A DNA stretch of 64,000 nt from Phoebastria nigripes (lineage: Eukaryota > Chordata > Aves > Procellariiformes > Diomedeidae). The position numbers and the translations under genes are program-made. Location: the NCBI GenBank assembly GCA_035582835.1, contig JAYKAV010002650.1:421675-485674 (forward strand). Reading direction: 5' to 3'. Numbering within the stretch: position 1 is the stretch's first letter; each line of letters opens with the position of its first letter. This document shows, one piece after another, positions 21,761 through 34,862 of this stretch. The notes under the pieces were generated by a model. The model did not search any database. It was given only the letters and a program-made list of their open reading frames with translations, and was not told where the DNA came from.

Positions 21761-23734
21761 CATTGCAGAGTGAGGAAGGCAGCAGCACCTCCTTTGCAAA
21801 GAGCTTTGAGGATCACTCTTAAAAGTGTGGTATGAGAAGTAGGTAATTTTGTTAGACTATTCCTGTTTCGCTGCAGTTGAGGAGCAGAAACTGGGCATTG
21901 AACGGGAAGCTGACGTTTTGTCTGAAACACAGCAAGTTTGCCATGCGTCTTTGAAGTTGCTGGCTCCTGATAGAGACATCTCAATGTGAGCTATTCAGAT
22001 GCTGTTATACTTAATATGAGAGTCAGGCACATTCTTTGCTTGCACCGAGCTAGCTCAGAAATGTCTCTGGAGTGACCCTGTGGAGAGGAGACCTGGACCC
22101 AGCAGAGGGGTCTGTGGCACATGGCGTGGCTTGGTAGCATCCTGGTCTTAAATTTCTGAAGTTTATTCTCCTATAGGGAATCCAAATGTAGATTCAAATA
22201 ACAATTAACCTTAACCACTCAGTGTGAAGGTGTTTATTTGCCAGATACTTGGATGGCACAGCAATGACGGCTTTGTCAGCACTTTACAGAGGGGATGACT
22301 GAAATCTTAATTGGGCTAGATAAGAGCAGTAAAGAAGGTTGCCTCTTGCTCTGGTGAGGTTGTAACTGAGAGCAGGTATCTGAGAGAGAGAGAGCCTTCC
22401 CTTCTCTGCCCCTTGCCTTGTGTTGCATGTACAACCTGGTAAGAGTGTGGAGGGGCTAAATAGTTCATAACTTACAGCTGTAAAATAGACTCTGTGCAGT
22501 CCGCCTGACGTGAGAGCTGGTGGTTTTCCTGGTGCTAGCCACACTACTCTTGGGCGTAACAGAGCCATGGGAGGGCTTCCAGCAGCCACATTTGGCAGAG
22601 GGCTGTAGAGTTGCATTCAAAGGAGGAGGTAAAGGTCCATGCTGCTATTTCCTTGTTTCTATATTTAGATTTAGTTTAGCTTGCTAGGGCTTGGTGCTGC
22701 AAGTGACTATACTCAGAGTCAATGGTGGAGGAGTCTGTGCTCAATTTGAGACTGAAGTATTGCCTCAACCACACCACGATGGCGGTGAGAGTGGCCAAAA
22801 TGGGATCTATTTGTTGCTCCCATAGGCTCCCTGTGCATCTTTTTCTTCTGCAGCTGTGTTTTTCACCCATGAAGTTGCAGATCCTTTCCTGTCCCCTGTG
22901 CTGGAAGGAGTGACCTGTGGAGGCTGCCGTCCCAGTGCTGGGCTGCCAGCCAACAGCAGAGCTGCATGGGAGCACGCACGGGGGAGCACACGTGGGGCAG
23001 GCTTGCTGTGCTCATGCGCAGCATGCTGACACTGACCCCTTTGGGAAGCCAGGTTCTTTGGTTCTGGTTATGCCAGTGCCGGGCTTAGCGTGTGCTTTGC
23101 TTACTGGGGTAATCCTGCTCTGTACATTGATATTAACACGGCATATTGCATAGGTGACTTTCCAGCACAAGATTATATTATTCACCCCCCCAAATTTTTC
23201 CTCAGCTATTATACTGCATTTTATCTGCTTTCCCTGATTCTCTGCTTTTCCTGATTATCATTCATTTACAAATAATGACTCAGCAGTTGCTGACGGGGTA
23301 AATGCTGTCCTCCGCATCTTGACCAGGCATACATTAGTGAGATGTCGTCTGGTTTGACAGCAAGAGAAGGAAGTAGGAGCAGCCCTAGAGGCTTCATCCT
23401 GTTGTGTAGCAGTGTGAGTGGTCAGGCGCTGGGAGCTCTGGGATAGCACAGCAGCCCCTCTGCCAGCCCCAGAAACACGCCTGCAGGAGCGTGGGTCCTC
23501 TTGGACAGCAGGTCCTGCTGTGGGGATGGAGCTGGAGGGCCAGTCCCATGAGTTTCTGCCTCTCATAGAGAGGGGGATTGTGCTCATATGTTTCTGATAA
23601 AATGATGCTGATAAGTTTGTACTTCTTTTTTTAAGGACAGTGTTTGCAGTGCATGTATTCTGTGATACTTGACAATGCAGAGGGTGCAGTTGAAGGAGGA
23701 GGCCTGTGGGAGAGCTGAGATCTGTTTTTTGCCT

Positions 23735-23790
23735 AAAACTGATAAGCTTGGTGACTTTGGCCAGGCTGCTTCATCCTTTTTGTTTCTATC
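23735..23790 (+). repeat. Possible MIR-type SINE fragment
   Basis: ataagcttggtgactttggccaggctgcttcatcctttt resembles the MIR segment around 'gtgaccttgggcaagtcacttaacct'. It is weaker than the copies at 21690 and 27575. Confidence 0.3.
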
Positions 23791-26700
23791 GTCTTTCTCT
23801 ATATGTTGTCTCCTTCAACTGGCTTGTCAGTGGGTCTATAAGGCCTTCAGCAGAAGGATTACGACTTAGTCTGGGAATGATGTTTGGCATTGGCCTTGAT
23901 ACAGCCTTTAAATGCTGCTGTTATCCAAATAATAAATATTGCAAAATATCTCTTATTTCTTATCACTGCACTAAGCAATGCAGAAGCGAGCCTGAGCTTC
24001 TGATAGTATACCTTGTGGTGAGTGTGGTAACTCCTTTTCTTGCAGTAGGAACAGGCAGATTGCTGCTTTTCCCATAGGTGCCAAAAGCAGAGAGCGCAGA
24101 TACGTGTCTGCTGAGAGGCTGGAGACAACTCTTTGCTTCAGGATGCCTGAGCTTGCTGTAAATAAGCTGGTTTGGGTGTGGGAAGTGGTTGAGTTATGTT
24201 AGCTGGCACAGCTCCGGGCTAATGCAGCTCAACTGGATCCAGTACCTGAGCCACCTTATCTGCAGGTGCTTCAAGTATCACTGTGTGATGCGGAACTGAT
24301 TCGCTCACTACTGCTTCAGAGTTCCCAGGAGCTGAAGTTTCTGTGTATTATTTGAGGCAGCATAGACATAGTCCCTGGCTTGGAGGTGTCTTCCTCCTTG
24401 GTTGGGTAAATTTTTATCAGTCTTTCACTTTACCCTAAAACGATTTAAAATAAGAAGCCTAGACCAAATGGGAGCATGGGTCAGTAGGGGTATGTGCAAA
24501 GTCTGAGCCACCAGTGGTCCTCTACTTCTTGTTCCCTATAAAATCCTGGCATACATAAGGTTTGTATCCTGGCAGCAAACAGGGAGGCACACAGGTAAGG
24601 AGAGGACTAGCAAGTTCTCTCTTGGATGAAGGTTCCTCTGATACCATTAGGATTCAAAGTGTCATGGCTACAAGCTGTCCTGTTGCACAGTGCTCTGTGT
24701 ACTTACCACGTGGTATCCCCACTTAAGAGTTGAGTCATTGAGGGTGGTGATGGTACACCAGTTCTTGTTAGGTATCAGGTGGTGTGAGAGAACTATTTGG
24801 ATTTCCAACAACTTTGAACCTGCAGCACCTTGCCTTGCATAAAGGAAGTGGTTCTAGTGGTTAGTTCAGGTACTGTGGATGAGATTTTTAAGTGATGACT
24901 TAATTTTTTCCTGCTGTTCTGTGGGAGCATAGTTAAGCAACCCTCAAACCCTCTGCAAATCCCATGTTACTGTAGTGCTTGTAGTAGCTGAACTAAGCCC
25001 TGAACTCAGGCATGCCTGATCCGCAAGTCACTGAGGGAGAAGAGGATGATTACGAGGAGAGACTTTGACTTGAGTATAGATCTTGCCGTGCCTGTGCAAT
25101 TCCCAGCCAAGCCATGCTGTGCTCTGGCCTGGCCTCGATCCTGCTATGCAGCAGGAATGCAGTACCTGTCTCTGCAGCCTCTTCTTATCAGTGTGCAGAC
25201 AAGTTCCCCTGACTNGGCATGTTCTGCGGGGTGCGTGCCCATACAGCATGCTGCACCTCTCTTGCATTGGGGAAGTGTATCAGCCAGGGTGATGGTTTAA
25301 AGGAGGCAGTGAAAAACACAGGGTTAGGCCATCCTTTTAAGGAGCACATGGAGACTGTGTGCGTGTTTCTGGCCCTGTCCTAGGAAGAGGTAGTCATAGG
25401 AAGTAGCAGTACAGACTTTCCCGTAGCCGCTGCCCCAATAGGGAGCTGTATGTGTCAATTCAGGCAATTGAGACTCAAATCAACGTTGAGGGAAGGAGGA
25501 ATCACGTTTGTACTGCTTGATATTTAAGAGGACCAATAATGCCTGTGATTTATGCATTTGAAAAGACTGAGAAGATTTAGTTGGTCAAATCAACATGGCA
25601 ATGGCAGTAAGACATAGAAAGGGAACTTAGTAAGAAATATTTCAAGACAGACTGATAGTTGTTGCTTCAGCTGATAGAAATTGCCATTGGCCTCAGGGTT
25701 AAACTAGCTGTAGATCTGACCCTGAATTGGCAATAATTCTGTCTCCAGGTTCCACTTCTGCCTTGCTGTTCTTTGCTTTTGCTGTGTTGTGTGCTCAGCT
25801 CAGTTCAGAGTACTGCAGCTGACACAGCTGCTGGATTATCAAATAGTTCCAGGGAAAATGTTTGGGTTTTGGCTTAGCTGTCAACTTCAAGCAGAGAACG
25901 AAATGCTGTTGCTCAGGGAGAATTCCCTCAGCAATGTTGCAAAATACAGGATTCTTTGGGACTGTTGTGGCTTGTGATACCTGGGAGTTCAGAGCAGTGG
26001 CTTGCAGTGTTCCCTTCTGACCCTGAAATGAAAAGTCTCATAAATGAAAGTGGGCTTGGTTTAAATGAGTAAACTTCAGCTCAGTTTATTTGATGGTCTA
26101 CCCTGAGCATTTTACACTGGAGAAGAATGAAAACCTTTAGAAAAGTTCTTAGTTTAAGTGCAGTTTTATTTAAATTTGACGCACTAGCTCTAGTTTTTAA
26201 TCATGTTGCTAGCATGTTGGGGCTTGGTTTTCGTTAGTGACCCAACTAAGGGCCAGCTACAGCCATTTATTTAAAAAAAAAAAAAAAGTACTAAAAGCAG
26301 TTCTGCCAGATACGTTTGGAAGTATGTGGACTGCAGGATCATACAGAGGTGTGAAAGCAGAGAAAATCCTGATCTCCAATTTCAGTGGAATTGCACTGCA
26401 AATTTGCTTTAGAAAAAGGGAAGAAAGAGGAGAGCCTGACAGCATCTGTAAGCCAGAATGAAGAGGACTGCTGCCAAACAATCTCATTTGGGAAAGGGGG
26501 ACAGAGAGTTTTTGTCTCCTGAAGTTATACTGTCCTGTAATGGAAAGGGCTAGGGCTAACTACTTGTTGAGCCATGTATGTAGTTTGTGCTTGGTCTCTG
26601 TTTAGTTCGCCCCATGTGCAGTTTCTGCTTGCACTCACCTGCTCCATCTCCTGGGGAGATGGGCTGCAGTAGGACAGAGTCAGCCAGAACCTATAGATCA

Positions 26701-27574
26701 GCACTGGCCATGTCCAGCGTCAAAGCTTATTGCAATCCCTGAGGTGTGAGTGGTAATGAGTAGAACCAAGTGTCATGACGTCACTTTCAAGTACAGTCAG
26801 TGTGTGTGTTTTGCCTGTTACTAATGTGTTTTGTATGAAGATAAACTTCCCAGTCTGCCTGTTGCTTCCACAGCTGCTGCTGCTCCACTCTCCACAAGAG
26901 TGGGGTGGAGAAACAAGATGACCTCTGTAGCATGCAAAAACCCTGTAGAGAGGCAGAATATGGTGTCACCCAGTAGATGTTATGTGAAGCAGCTGGGGAT
27001 CAGTTGTGCTACGGTGCTTTGTGCTGGGTCTTGTACAATGCCCTGCTGATTAGCTAGTATGGAGAAGAACAATGTCTAGAACACAGGACCTTCCTCAGAG
27101 AGGACCGGGTAGCAGAGATGCTGTCTTTTCTCTTTGCTTCCTAAAGACTTTTACAAGCTGTACTATGTGCCTGCTGCCAGTTGTGCTGTGCAGGGGCAGG
27201 AGAGGATGAAAGAGAGGTGTGGATATGCCTCTCTCTAGCCTGCGTAGCTTCTATATAGCTTTGCAGAGACATGACAGCGTTCAGTCTTGGTGTGACAGGG
27301 ACACTGCTAAACATCAGAGTCTGTTTGCATGAGGGGAAGGACCATGTATAACCTAGTCCTTCTCAAAGGAAAAGGTGAAGTAGAGCCTGCTACCACAGGA
27401 GCCTGGACAGATAAATACTGTGGCACATTATTGAGGCTTATTTCAGTAGCCCATGAAAGCTACAAGTCTGTTCTGTTACATTCTTTGATAGTGCAGCAAG
27501 GGACAGCTTTGTCCATGTAGGTGTGATAGACAGGGAGAAGGAAAAGAGGTATCTGTTGTCCACATTATGCAAAT

Positions 27575-27690
27575 TCAGGAACTGAGATGAAGAGCAATTC
27601 AGTGATTCTCTCAGCTGCTTATATGAACTCTGTGGCTTGGGCTGGAACTCGAATCCAGATCTTAACCTGGCAACAGCATGTTCCAGTGAG
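27575..27690 (-). repeat. MIR-type SINE, reverse orientation
   Basis: In order, ggaactgagatgaagagcaattcagtgattct, then cagctgcttat, then gtggcttgggctggaactcgaatccagatctt follow the reverse-complement MIR layout (gaaactgaggcacagagag ... cacagctagtaagtggcagagctgggattcgaacccaggtct). The tRNA-type box B (tcgaatcc) is preserved. Confidence 0.5.
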
Positions 27691-28329
27691 CAGGCCTGCA
27701 AACCTCCTTGGTGGCCTGTCCCTAAAGACCGGTTCTTTCATTTCTCAGCAGATCACTTTAGAGTAGCTCTTTTCAGATGCAAATACTACATTTCTTTCTT
27801 TAATAATGAAAGAAAAGTTGTTTGGGCATTTCTTCTCTCTCTGGTGGTATAGCACTAAGATCCAGCATGGTATGTGCAAACTGAGAAACTACAGAGGAAG
27901 TCTGGATCACGCAGACTGTCCCAGTTGTGCAAGCAGTGAAACAAGCGCCCGCATTTCGGAAGCTAGATTTATACAATTTGTGATTTGTGGTTGATTCTGA
28001 GCTCTTCTGTGTTTGGGGACTTTTATGAGTGTGTGTTCTTGTGCAGGTTCTTTGGCATCTAGTAACATGGGAGCACGGGTTGCAATTTTTTCCTTGCTCA
28101 GGAAACTTAAGGGTTCATTTACAGGCTCTCTCTCCCCTTCCAATGGTTGCTTGTTTCTGCAAAACTTGTAAAAACTTTCTAATCGCATTGAGACTCCTAC
28201 CTGTCTTCCAGGTTGGTTGAAATCAGCCAGCGGTTCAAAAGTTTGGGGTAGGCAAGAAAAAGGGACAGGCAGATGGAATCTTGCTTAAGCTTTCTTCATT
28301 TTGGATATCTGGCTTTAAAAAAAGCCCAC

Positions 28330-28420
28330 ATTTTCATTTCATGGGCCAGAAGTCTTTCACTGCAAAATAAAACAATGCTCTTACAAACCAACTGAGCTAT
28401 TTAAATGAGGAGCACCTGGA
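28330..28420 (-). repeat. tRNA-derived SINE head (box A TAGCTCAGTTGG)
   Basis: On the minus strand, atagctcagttggtttgtaagagcattg has an exact RNA polymerase III box A and a pairable D-stem (GCTC/GAGC). It resembles the start of tRNA-derived LF-SINE or reptile-type SINEs. The anticodon stem does not pair and box B is degraded, so this is not a working tRNA gene. Confidence 0.45.
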
Positions 28421-28610
28421 TCAGAAATGAATGTTAATCCAGTAATAACAGTTAATTAAATTGTTATAATGGGTTTTTAAATCTCTCTTCTCCAGCTGTA
28501 GTTTTGCTTTTTGCCTTCATCAGGGAGATTATAATGAAGCACAGAGGGCTTCTAATCCAATCAAAATTCCTGATGGATTGGAGTATTTGTTGTGCTTTCA
28601 CATTTAAGCA
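28421..28610. promoter_or_regulatory. Candidate conserved non-coding element (homeodomain-site rich)
   Basis: This AT-rich block is dense in TAAT/ATTA and TAATCC-type cores: gttaatccagtaataacagttaattaaattgttataatggg, then gagattataatgaagc and cttctaatccaatcaaaattcc. It has the appearance of a vertebrate enhancer-like element and lies next to a SINE head. Conservation cannot be tested here, so this is an inference from composition only. Confidence 0.3.
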
Positions 28611-31600
28611 GTGGTTACGGCACAAGATTAACTTTATTCACAGGGTTGCCATCTTGTTACTAAATTCAGCCTAGTGGTTTGATGTAGGTAGAAGAAAAGT
28701 GATTCCAGGGTACCTGATCTCCACAAAGGTCCATGAACATCCATGTGGCAGGGCCAGGTTTGTGAAGAAGGCAAACCAGCTCTCAGCCAGGCACCGATGG
28801 GAGTCCATAAAACCAGCACTCAGGTCCTATCCAGTCCTAACAGCACCCACAGGTTCCTGGCAGTTCTGATTTCGCCCCTAAGCACAAACAGATCAATGAG
28901 ACTGTGAGTGGCAAAGAGCAGTTACAGCCTGTCTCAGGCTGCGTTCCCGTGAAGGTCTGCAAGATGCACGTTCCCACTTCAGTGGCTCCGCTTGAGCAAC
29001 CTTATCTGCATGCACAACACAGCATGGTTCCCTTTGCCAGGTAGCCCAGTAGATGCTCAACAAGGAGGTTCAGACTCAGCTCTGCTTGATTTGGAGCAGG
29101 GCAGGTACTGATCATTCCCTGAGCGTCTCCTGTTCTTTTCTGTAGCATAAGTGTGGCTTTTGACCTTCTGTCCGTCACGGCGTGCAATGGGGAGTTTGGG
29201 GCTGGGAGTGCAGGATCCAAACGTGCCCTGTGTCTCTGTGCTGAACATCCATTGCAGAATTGCTTGCAACTGCAAGGGACTAGGCTTTGCAATTCAGGTG
29301 ACACCATGCAGTCTTCTGGTGCCTCAGTACTGAGCTTTGTGTGAGCTTGAACTGATCTGCCTTAAGCCCTGAACTCAAGTAGTGGCTTTGTAGTTGAAAA
29401 TCTCATGTGGAAGGAGCCTTACCTGTCCAGCTGGGAATTGTGTCTGCTTTCTTTTGCTCTATAGATTTCATCTGATTCTTCCCAAGTGTCTGGGCTTCAT
29501 ACTGTGATTTCTGTTTGGCAGCAGGATGCTGACAAATGTTGGTTTGCAGTGCCTGACTGCCTTCCTGCTATCTACTTCCTCATGTCATCCTTCTGGGAGT
29601 GAAATGAGGGACTTCCTGCACAAACCTATTGGGTCAAGAGGTGCAAATTTAAGGAAGTACTGGTTCTTTGCTGTTCTGCAGACCGTGAGTGTCACTGGTA
29701 TAACAATGAATGAATTCACAATGATGAATAATACTGAGATCTTGATGCACATCTTGTTTTAAGATTTGCTAGGAACTACCTGTCCGAGCTCCAGTCCTTT
29801 TCACATGCTGGGACTGTGATGCTCTGATCACAGCATCTGTTCTGTAGATTTCATTTAAGCCAGTTTAAAACAGTTTTTAAATTGGTAAGATTATTCAAAG
29901 ACGTTTATTATTATTTATGCTCTCTTGAAAACGTTCTTAAAGTAGTTAAAGTTTTCACAGTTCTGCTGCAGTGGGTACAGCTGGTCTTTAGGCACAACTT
30001 GTCTTCTGCTTCTCGTATTCACTCCTGCTGAGACAGGTTTTATAGCCACAAGGGTTGAAATTAACCTTCCTAAATTGTTGAGTGTCAGTAAACCCGGCTG
30101 AAAAGGACACAGAGTTCTTTCTGTTACAGATTTTATATAGATTTCATGTAACTGTAAAAATCTGGGATTATTCAATGTCAGTTTCCAGTTCTGTTCTGGA
30201 TTATCCTTTTTAAGTGGAGCCAAGCACAGGGTTCTCCTTATTCATAAAAGTAAATTCTTTTAATAGGCAGATGTAAGTATTCTGGCTGTCTGCAATACCA
30301 GTGTCCCAAATTTGTTACAGAAGACTTTAAAAATCAATGTATTTCCACCTTGCAAAGTAAAATTATCCCTTACATTTAATCATGCAAAACCAGACATACT
30401 ATCTGCCTCTCTGCACTCTTGTCATGACAGAGACAGTAAAGACTCTAGCATTAGCTTGCAATAAAACTAAACAAAAACCCCAGGCTGGCCAAGACAGAGA
30501 ATTGGGATTAATTTCTGTATTAATAGCTATTTCATTGTCTACCAGACTTTATATGAGAGAGTTAGCTCTTCTACCCAAACTACTCCATAAGCTTTGATGC
30601 TTAGGAACAGAAAGAATATTCCTTGAGGTGATTTTGGGAATGAATCCTATGGAAGTCAGGTTTTTGTGTTTGATACTTGGTCAAGTGCAAGTAAGAGGGG
30701 GAAGAAAGTCATTTAGGAAATCTCATCTGCTTGGAAAAAGAGCTTTCAAGTATAAGTCTTTCCTAAAGGAATTCAGTCCATGCAGAAAGAAGCAGAATGG
30801 AACTCTGTAACCACTGTGTGGCCTTATGGGGTCTAATGAGTATGTGGTGCTGGAGAGCTGTGCAGCCTTTTTCTTTATCAGACTGAGGATTCACCTTCAA
30901 CTCCTTGCACACCTGCATTAAAGCCCTTCTGGGGGATCCCTGGATCATTTCATTGGTTCAGTGTGGTAGTTAAAGTAGTGACTGGTGCCAAGGACCAGTT
31001 TGTTTTCCTTTTTTTGGTTTCCTTTTGCAGTCCTTGAGGGCAGTACTTGCTTTGGGACAAGTGTCTTCTAAGCCTTACTGATGTCAGGTGAAGCAGTGGT
31101 TTCACAGAGGCCGAAGTCCTTTGTGAGATGGCATTTGACCTTTCTGTATCTGAGCTGATGTTGCAGAGGGTTGCTCTCCACTGAGCGGAAAGGCTGTCTA
31201 GCCCAGGCTCTTTGTACCCTTTCTTTTGACTTATCCCAGAGACCATTAAAAGGAGGAGGAGTTTTATGTAAAAGGGACGTTGCACCACTTTGTGAGAGAA
31301 TGTTAACTATCTATCTGCACTGGTGTATGGGAAAGCATCAGAGTATTTTAATGCCTCTTTTTTAGATATAATGAAAAGAATTAGCAGATGACGACACATA
31401 GAGAAGTGAGGCTAGTCCTTTTTTTTTCTTTTTGGCTAGACAAAGCTCTCTGAATGCTCTCTCATCTGACTGCTGGCTGCAACGATTTCTGTTTTCTCTG
31501 AGTCACATGCTAATCTAGCTTTGAAAAGTCTTATTGTTCATGTCAGCTGTCACAACCAGAACAGTTCTTCTGTCCATGAAAAGAATGGAGACCCCATTAG

Positions 31601-32848
31601 CACACTGAGGGNTTTTTGCCAGCTGTTTGGTGTTTTTCTCATTTTATATCATCAGTTCCGTTGGGAATATTGGGATTTGTCTGTACTGCATACAGCTATA
31701 TCATGTAAAGATACCAGATCTGTCTTTAAATCCTTCAGGTACTGAGCTTGTATTCAGGCGCTAGTATTGCCACAGCAGCATGGATAACGTAGCCATACTG
31801 AACTCTGTGCTGTAACTACTGCCAGCACCCAGGCATTAGAACTAAACTGTCTGGTGTTGCCATTTGTGCTACAGACACAAATGTTGGTTTCATTTGTTTG
31901 ATAGGTTTGAACAGAATAAACAACAACCTGTTCCGCTGTCCTCAGTTTAGATAATGGAAGAGTATTTCTGGATTCGAGTCTTTCTGTTAACAGCTGAAAT
32001 GGTGAGCTAAGGATTGGCTGGGACAAGTTACATGACAGATGTGAGTTAAGGGCTTGTTTGATGAAGCATGGCTTTGTATGAGATCAGCATACTTAGTAAG
32101 CGCTCATAAAGTTGGCTTGTTCTTTTATGGGATTGCCTGTTTCTGTGACAGTCTTTTAGTCTTCTGCTAATGTGCAGGAGCTAATTGCTAACTGACAGCA
32201 TCCACCTATAGCCCCTGATCCCTTCCAGGAGCACCTCAGTATGCACATGTTTGGCCAGAACTGATGGTACCTCAGAGCCAGAAGACATCTTTCTGCCTCC
32301 TCAGATCTTCTCGTCAGAAAAGCGTTCCATAAGAAGCAAGGTCGATTTTCTTAAAATTCTTGGTTAAAAGGTTGTTACTCATAAAATGAGTGTGCTCTAT
32401 GGGCTCTCAGACTTGATAACTTTCTGCAATTCTCAGGCAAGAAAGAAGGGTGTAGCTCTTGATTTTGCTGGGTTGAAGTAGAAGATGCCTGACTCAATTT
32501 ACAGCTTGCCACTTCAGGACCTTTCTTAGGGTTGGGGTGAAGCTGGTCCTGTGATCTCTACACAGCTTCATTGCCTTGAGGTCAAAGCTAAAGATGGCTG
32601 TTTCTCTGTGCGAAAGACTTGGTGGCACTGTTCCTGCGTCCCATTCCTGTGAATGGCCAGAGGTAGCCCGTGTAGTGGACACAAGCTGCTGACCTTGGTG
32701 CTTGCTTACTTGCTGCTGGTATTTATTCCAGATGGCGTGGATGAAGAAATTATTTTCCTCCCGTTTTTATTTACAGGTACTTAGGCTTGGATTTCCTACA
32801 GACACTGCAGCCTCAAAGACTTACTGATAATGACAAAATTGGGGGGGG

Positions 32849-32864
32849 NNNNNNNNNNNNNNNN
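32849..32864. other. Assembly gap (16 N)
   Basis: A run of 16 N directly follows G8, so the gap probably sits in a G-rich repeat. Its true length is unknown. Confidence 0.95.
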
Positions 32865-33147
32865 GACCTTTCAGGTTGCTATAACATTTCACCCCATTGC
32901 TATAAATATATGCAACCTCAGCTCTTCAGCACATCACTTATGTGTCCAGAGCACCAAATGTCAGGAACACAAGCCTACAAAACATACATACGACTATTGT
33001 TGGTTTTAAGGGAAAGACTTTAGCCCTGTGATGGCTTGTGCTCGTTGCCATTGGTTTAGGCCTGAAAGTTGGTTAGGGATTCTGCAATGGAGGATGTAAA
33101 GCTGAGTTTGACAAGGCAAGGCCTGCAAAAGGCACGTATGCCAGGGG

Positions 33148-33172
33148 TGTGTGTGTATATATATGTGTGTGC
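33148..33172 (+). repeat. GT/TA microsatellite
   Basis: gtgtgtgtatatatatgtgtgtgc is a simple dinucleotide array. Confidence 0.8.
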
Positions 33173-34554
33173 ATAGATAGTTCAAAAGGTGTCTTCTAGC
33201 AGTGTTTGGTTATTTTTTTGGGNTGTTTTGTGGTTTTTGTTTTATTTATTTAGCAACCCTTAAACAATGGTATGGTACATCATGTTCTTTAGGGCAAGGC
33301 GGGGAGGGGTTTTGAATGTAGCATAATTAAGGTGCCTCTGTTGTTTGGACAGTGCTTTAAACAATTTACAAAACACATTTAAAGCAGCAACATGACAATT
33401 TCCCCTATCTTTTTGATACAGGGGGATTCAGGCTCAGTGCTTATGGTGTGGATAGAAAGCTTAGAAGGTCACTGACAGGCTTCAGTGGCCTCAACTAAGC
33501 AGAGTTTGAAGACTTAGTAGCACTTCTGTATCTAATGTTACTACAGCATAATTCAGTACCCTCTGAAATACACTTGGATGCCTTGAGGCTGAGCTTTACA
33601 GTAACATTTACTCCTGACAAGAAGAACATTAGTGTTGGCACTATTTCAGTGTTTTCCTTATGCCCACTGCTAAAACCAACAAGGTAGGCTACACTAAAAT
33701 AGGATTCATTATTTGTGTTCTTGTTAACTGCTTGTAAAAATATAAAAAAAATTACCCTGCTAGATGAAGCGTCTATGCTTTCAGGAATATCAGTCTGCAG
33801 AGTAAACTCAGGGCAGCTGCCATGAACAACAGCAGGCTCTTCTAGAGGTAATGTGGTACTTCACTGTTCTCCTGGTAGCTAAATTAATGGTTTGCTGCTT
33901 TGCATCAACACATGGGTTCCCAGACTTCCTACAAGGTTCTGTCAGTTCTCCTATGGCAAGCTAAGGTATAGTCACCTTTGCATTTGATATAGACATCACT
34001 ATATTGTGATCTGAAACTTAAGAGTTGTAGCTAAGTCAGTCTTTCCAGAGAGAGTTGAACTGCCTCTTGTTCAAGTCAAACCTTTTCCAAATGTGTATAA
34101 TTTATAAATGGTCTTTTAGAATTAAGACTGCAAATGCATTTTTACAAGTAGATAATAAATTACCAGAAATACTTGGGTTTGGGTTGTCGTCCTTGCTATT
34201 ACTTTCTTATCTTGGAACTCTACTGTATGCTCTCATTGCAAGTAGCACAGGGGCCTTACAAATGGCATTGCTCTGATAGCTTCTGCTGACCTCTGGTTTT
34301 CCCTTCAGACATTAGTGTAGGGAATTGTAATGGAAAGGCTCACATCAGCATGAATGGAGACTGAATGGGAATATTCATCTGGATATGGTGGCCATACCAG
34401 GAGGACATGGTGGGGAAGGAGTGCTCTTGAACAGCCTGTGTTAACAGCACCCAGATGAGGTGGTCAGCGAGACTCCAGCACATTTGCCTGCAGGTTCACA
34501 AGGTACCTGCAATCTGGAAACAAACAAGACAGGACAAGTCTGGGCTCACAAAGT

Positions 34555-34862
34555 TTGAGGTTGTTTTCTTTCACTCACTCCTCCACTTCCCCCTCCTGTG
34601 CTTGTGCCTTTTTGCTCTTTTTTTTTTCCTCACTTTTATGACTTCTTGCTCTTTTTCTCACTTGCACATTTTTCTTCCTTTATCTGTTATTGCTCTTGCA
34701 CACTTCTTCACAAGCTTTTTTTCTTGCTTGTGCTTTTTCTTTTTCTCTTTTTTCCTCCTTTCTTGCTCATGCCTTTCTTCCCCCCCCGCCCCCACAACTT
34801 GCTTGTGCTTTTCCTTCTCTTTTTTTCTTTGCACTTGCTCTCCTTTTCTTCTCTCTACTGAC
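34555..34862 (+). repeat. Degenerate pyrimidine-rich array with CTTGC(T/A)C... units
   Basis: A 300-bp pyrimidine-rich stretch repeats a motif of the form cttgctctttt / cttgcacattttt / cttgcttgtgctttt / cttgctcatgccttt, at least eight times at irregular spacing (roughly 15-60 bp). Open frames rich in Phe, Leu and Cys here (164 codons at most) are products of the skewed composition. It looks like a decayed minisatellite or expanded pyrimidine tract. Confidence 0.65.

Noticed and set aside
28383..28405. Functional tRNA gene at the box A match
   Set aside because: The anticodon stem does not pair, box B is degraded and there is no acceptor stem; it is better explained as a SINE remnant.
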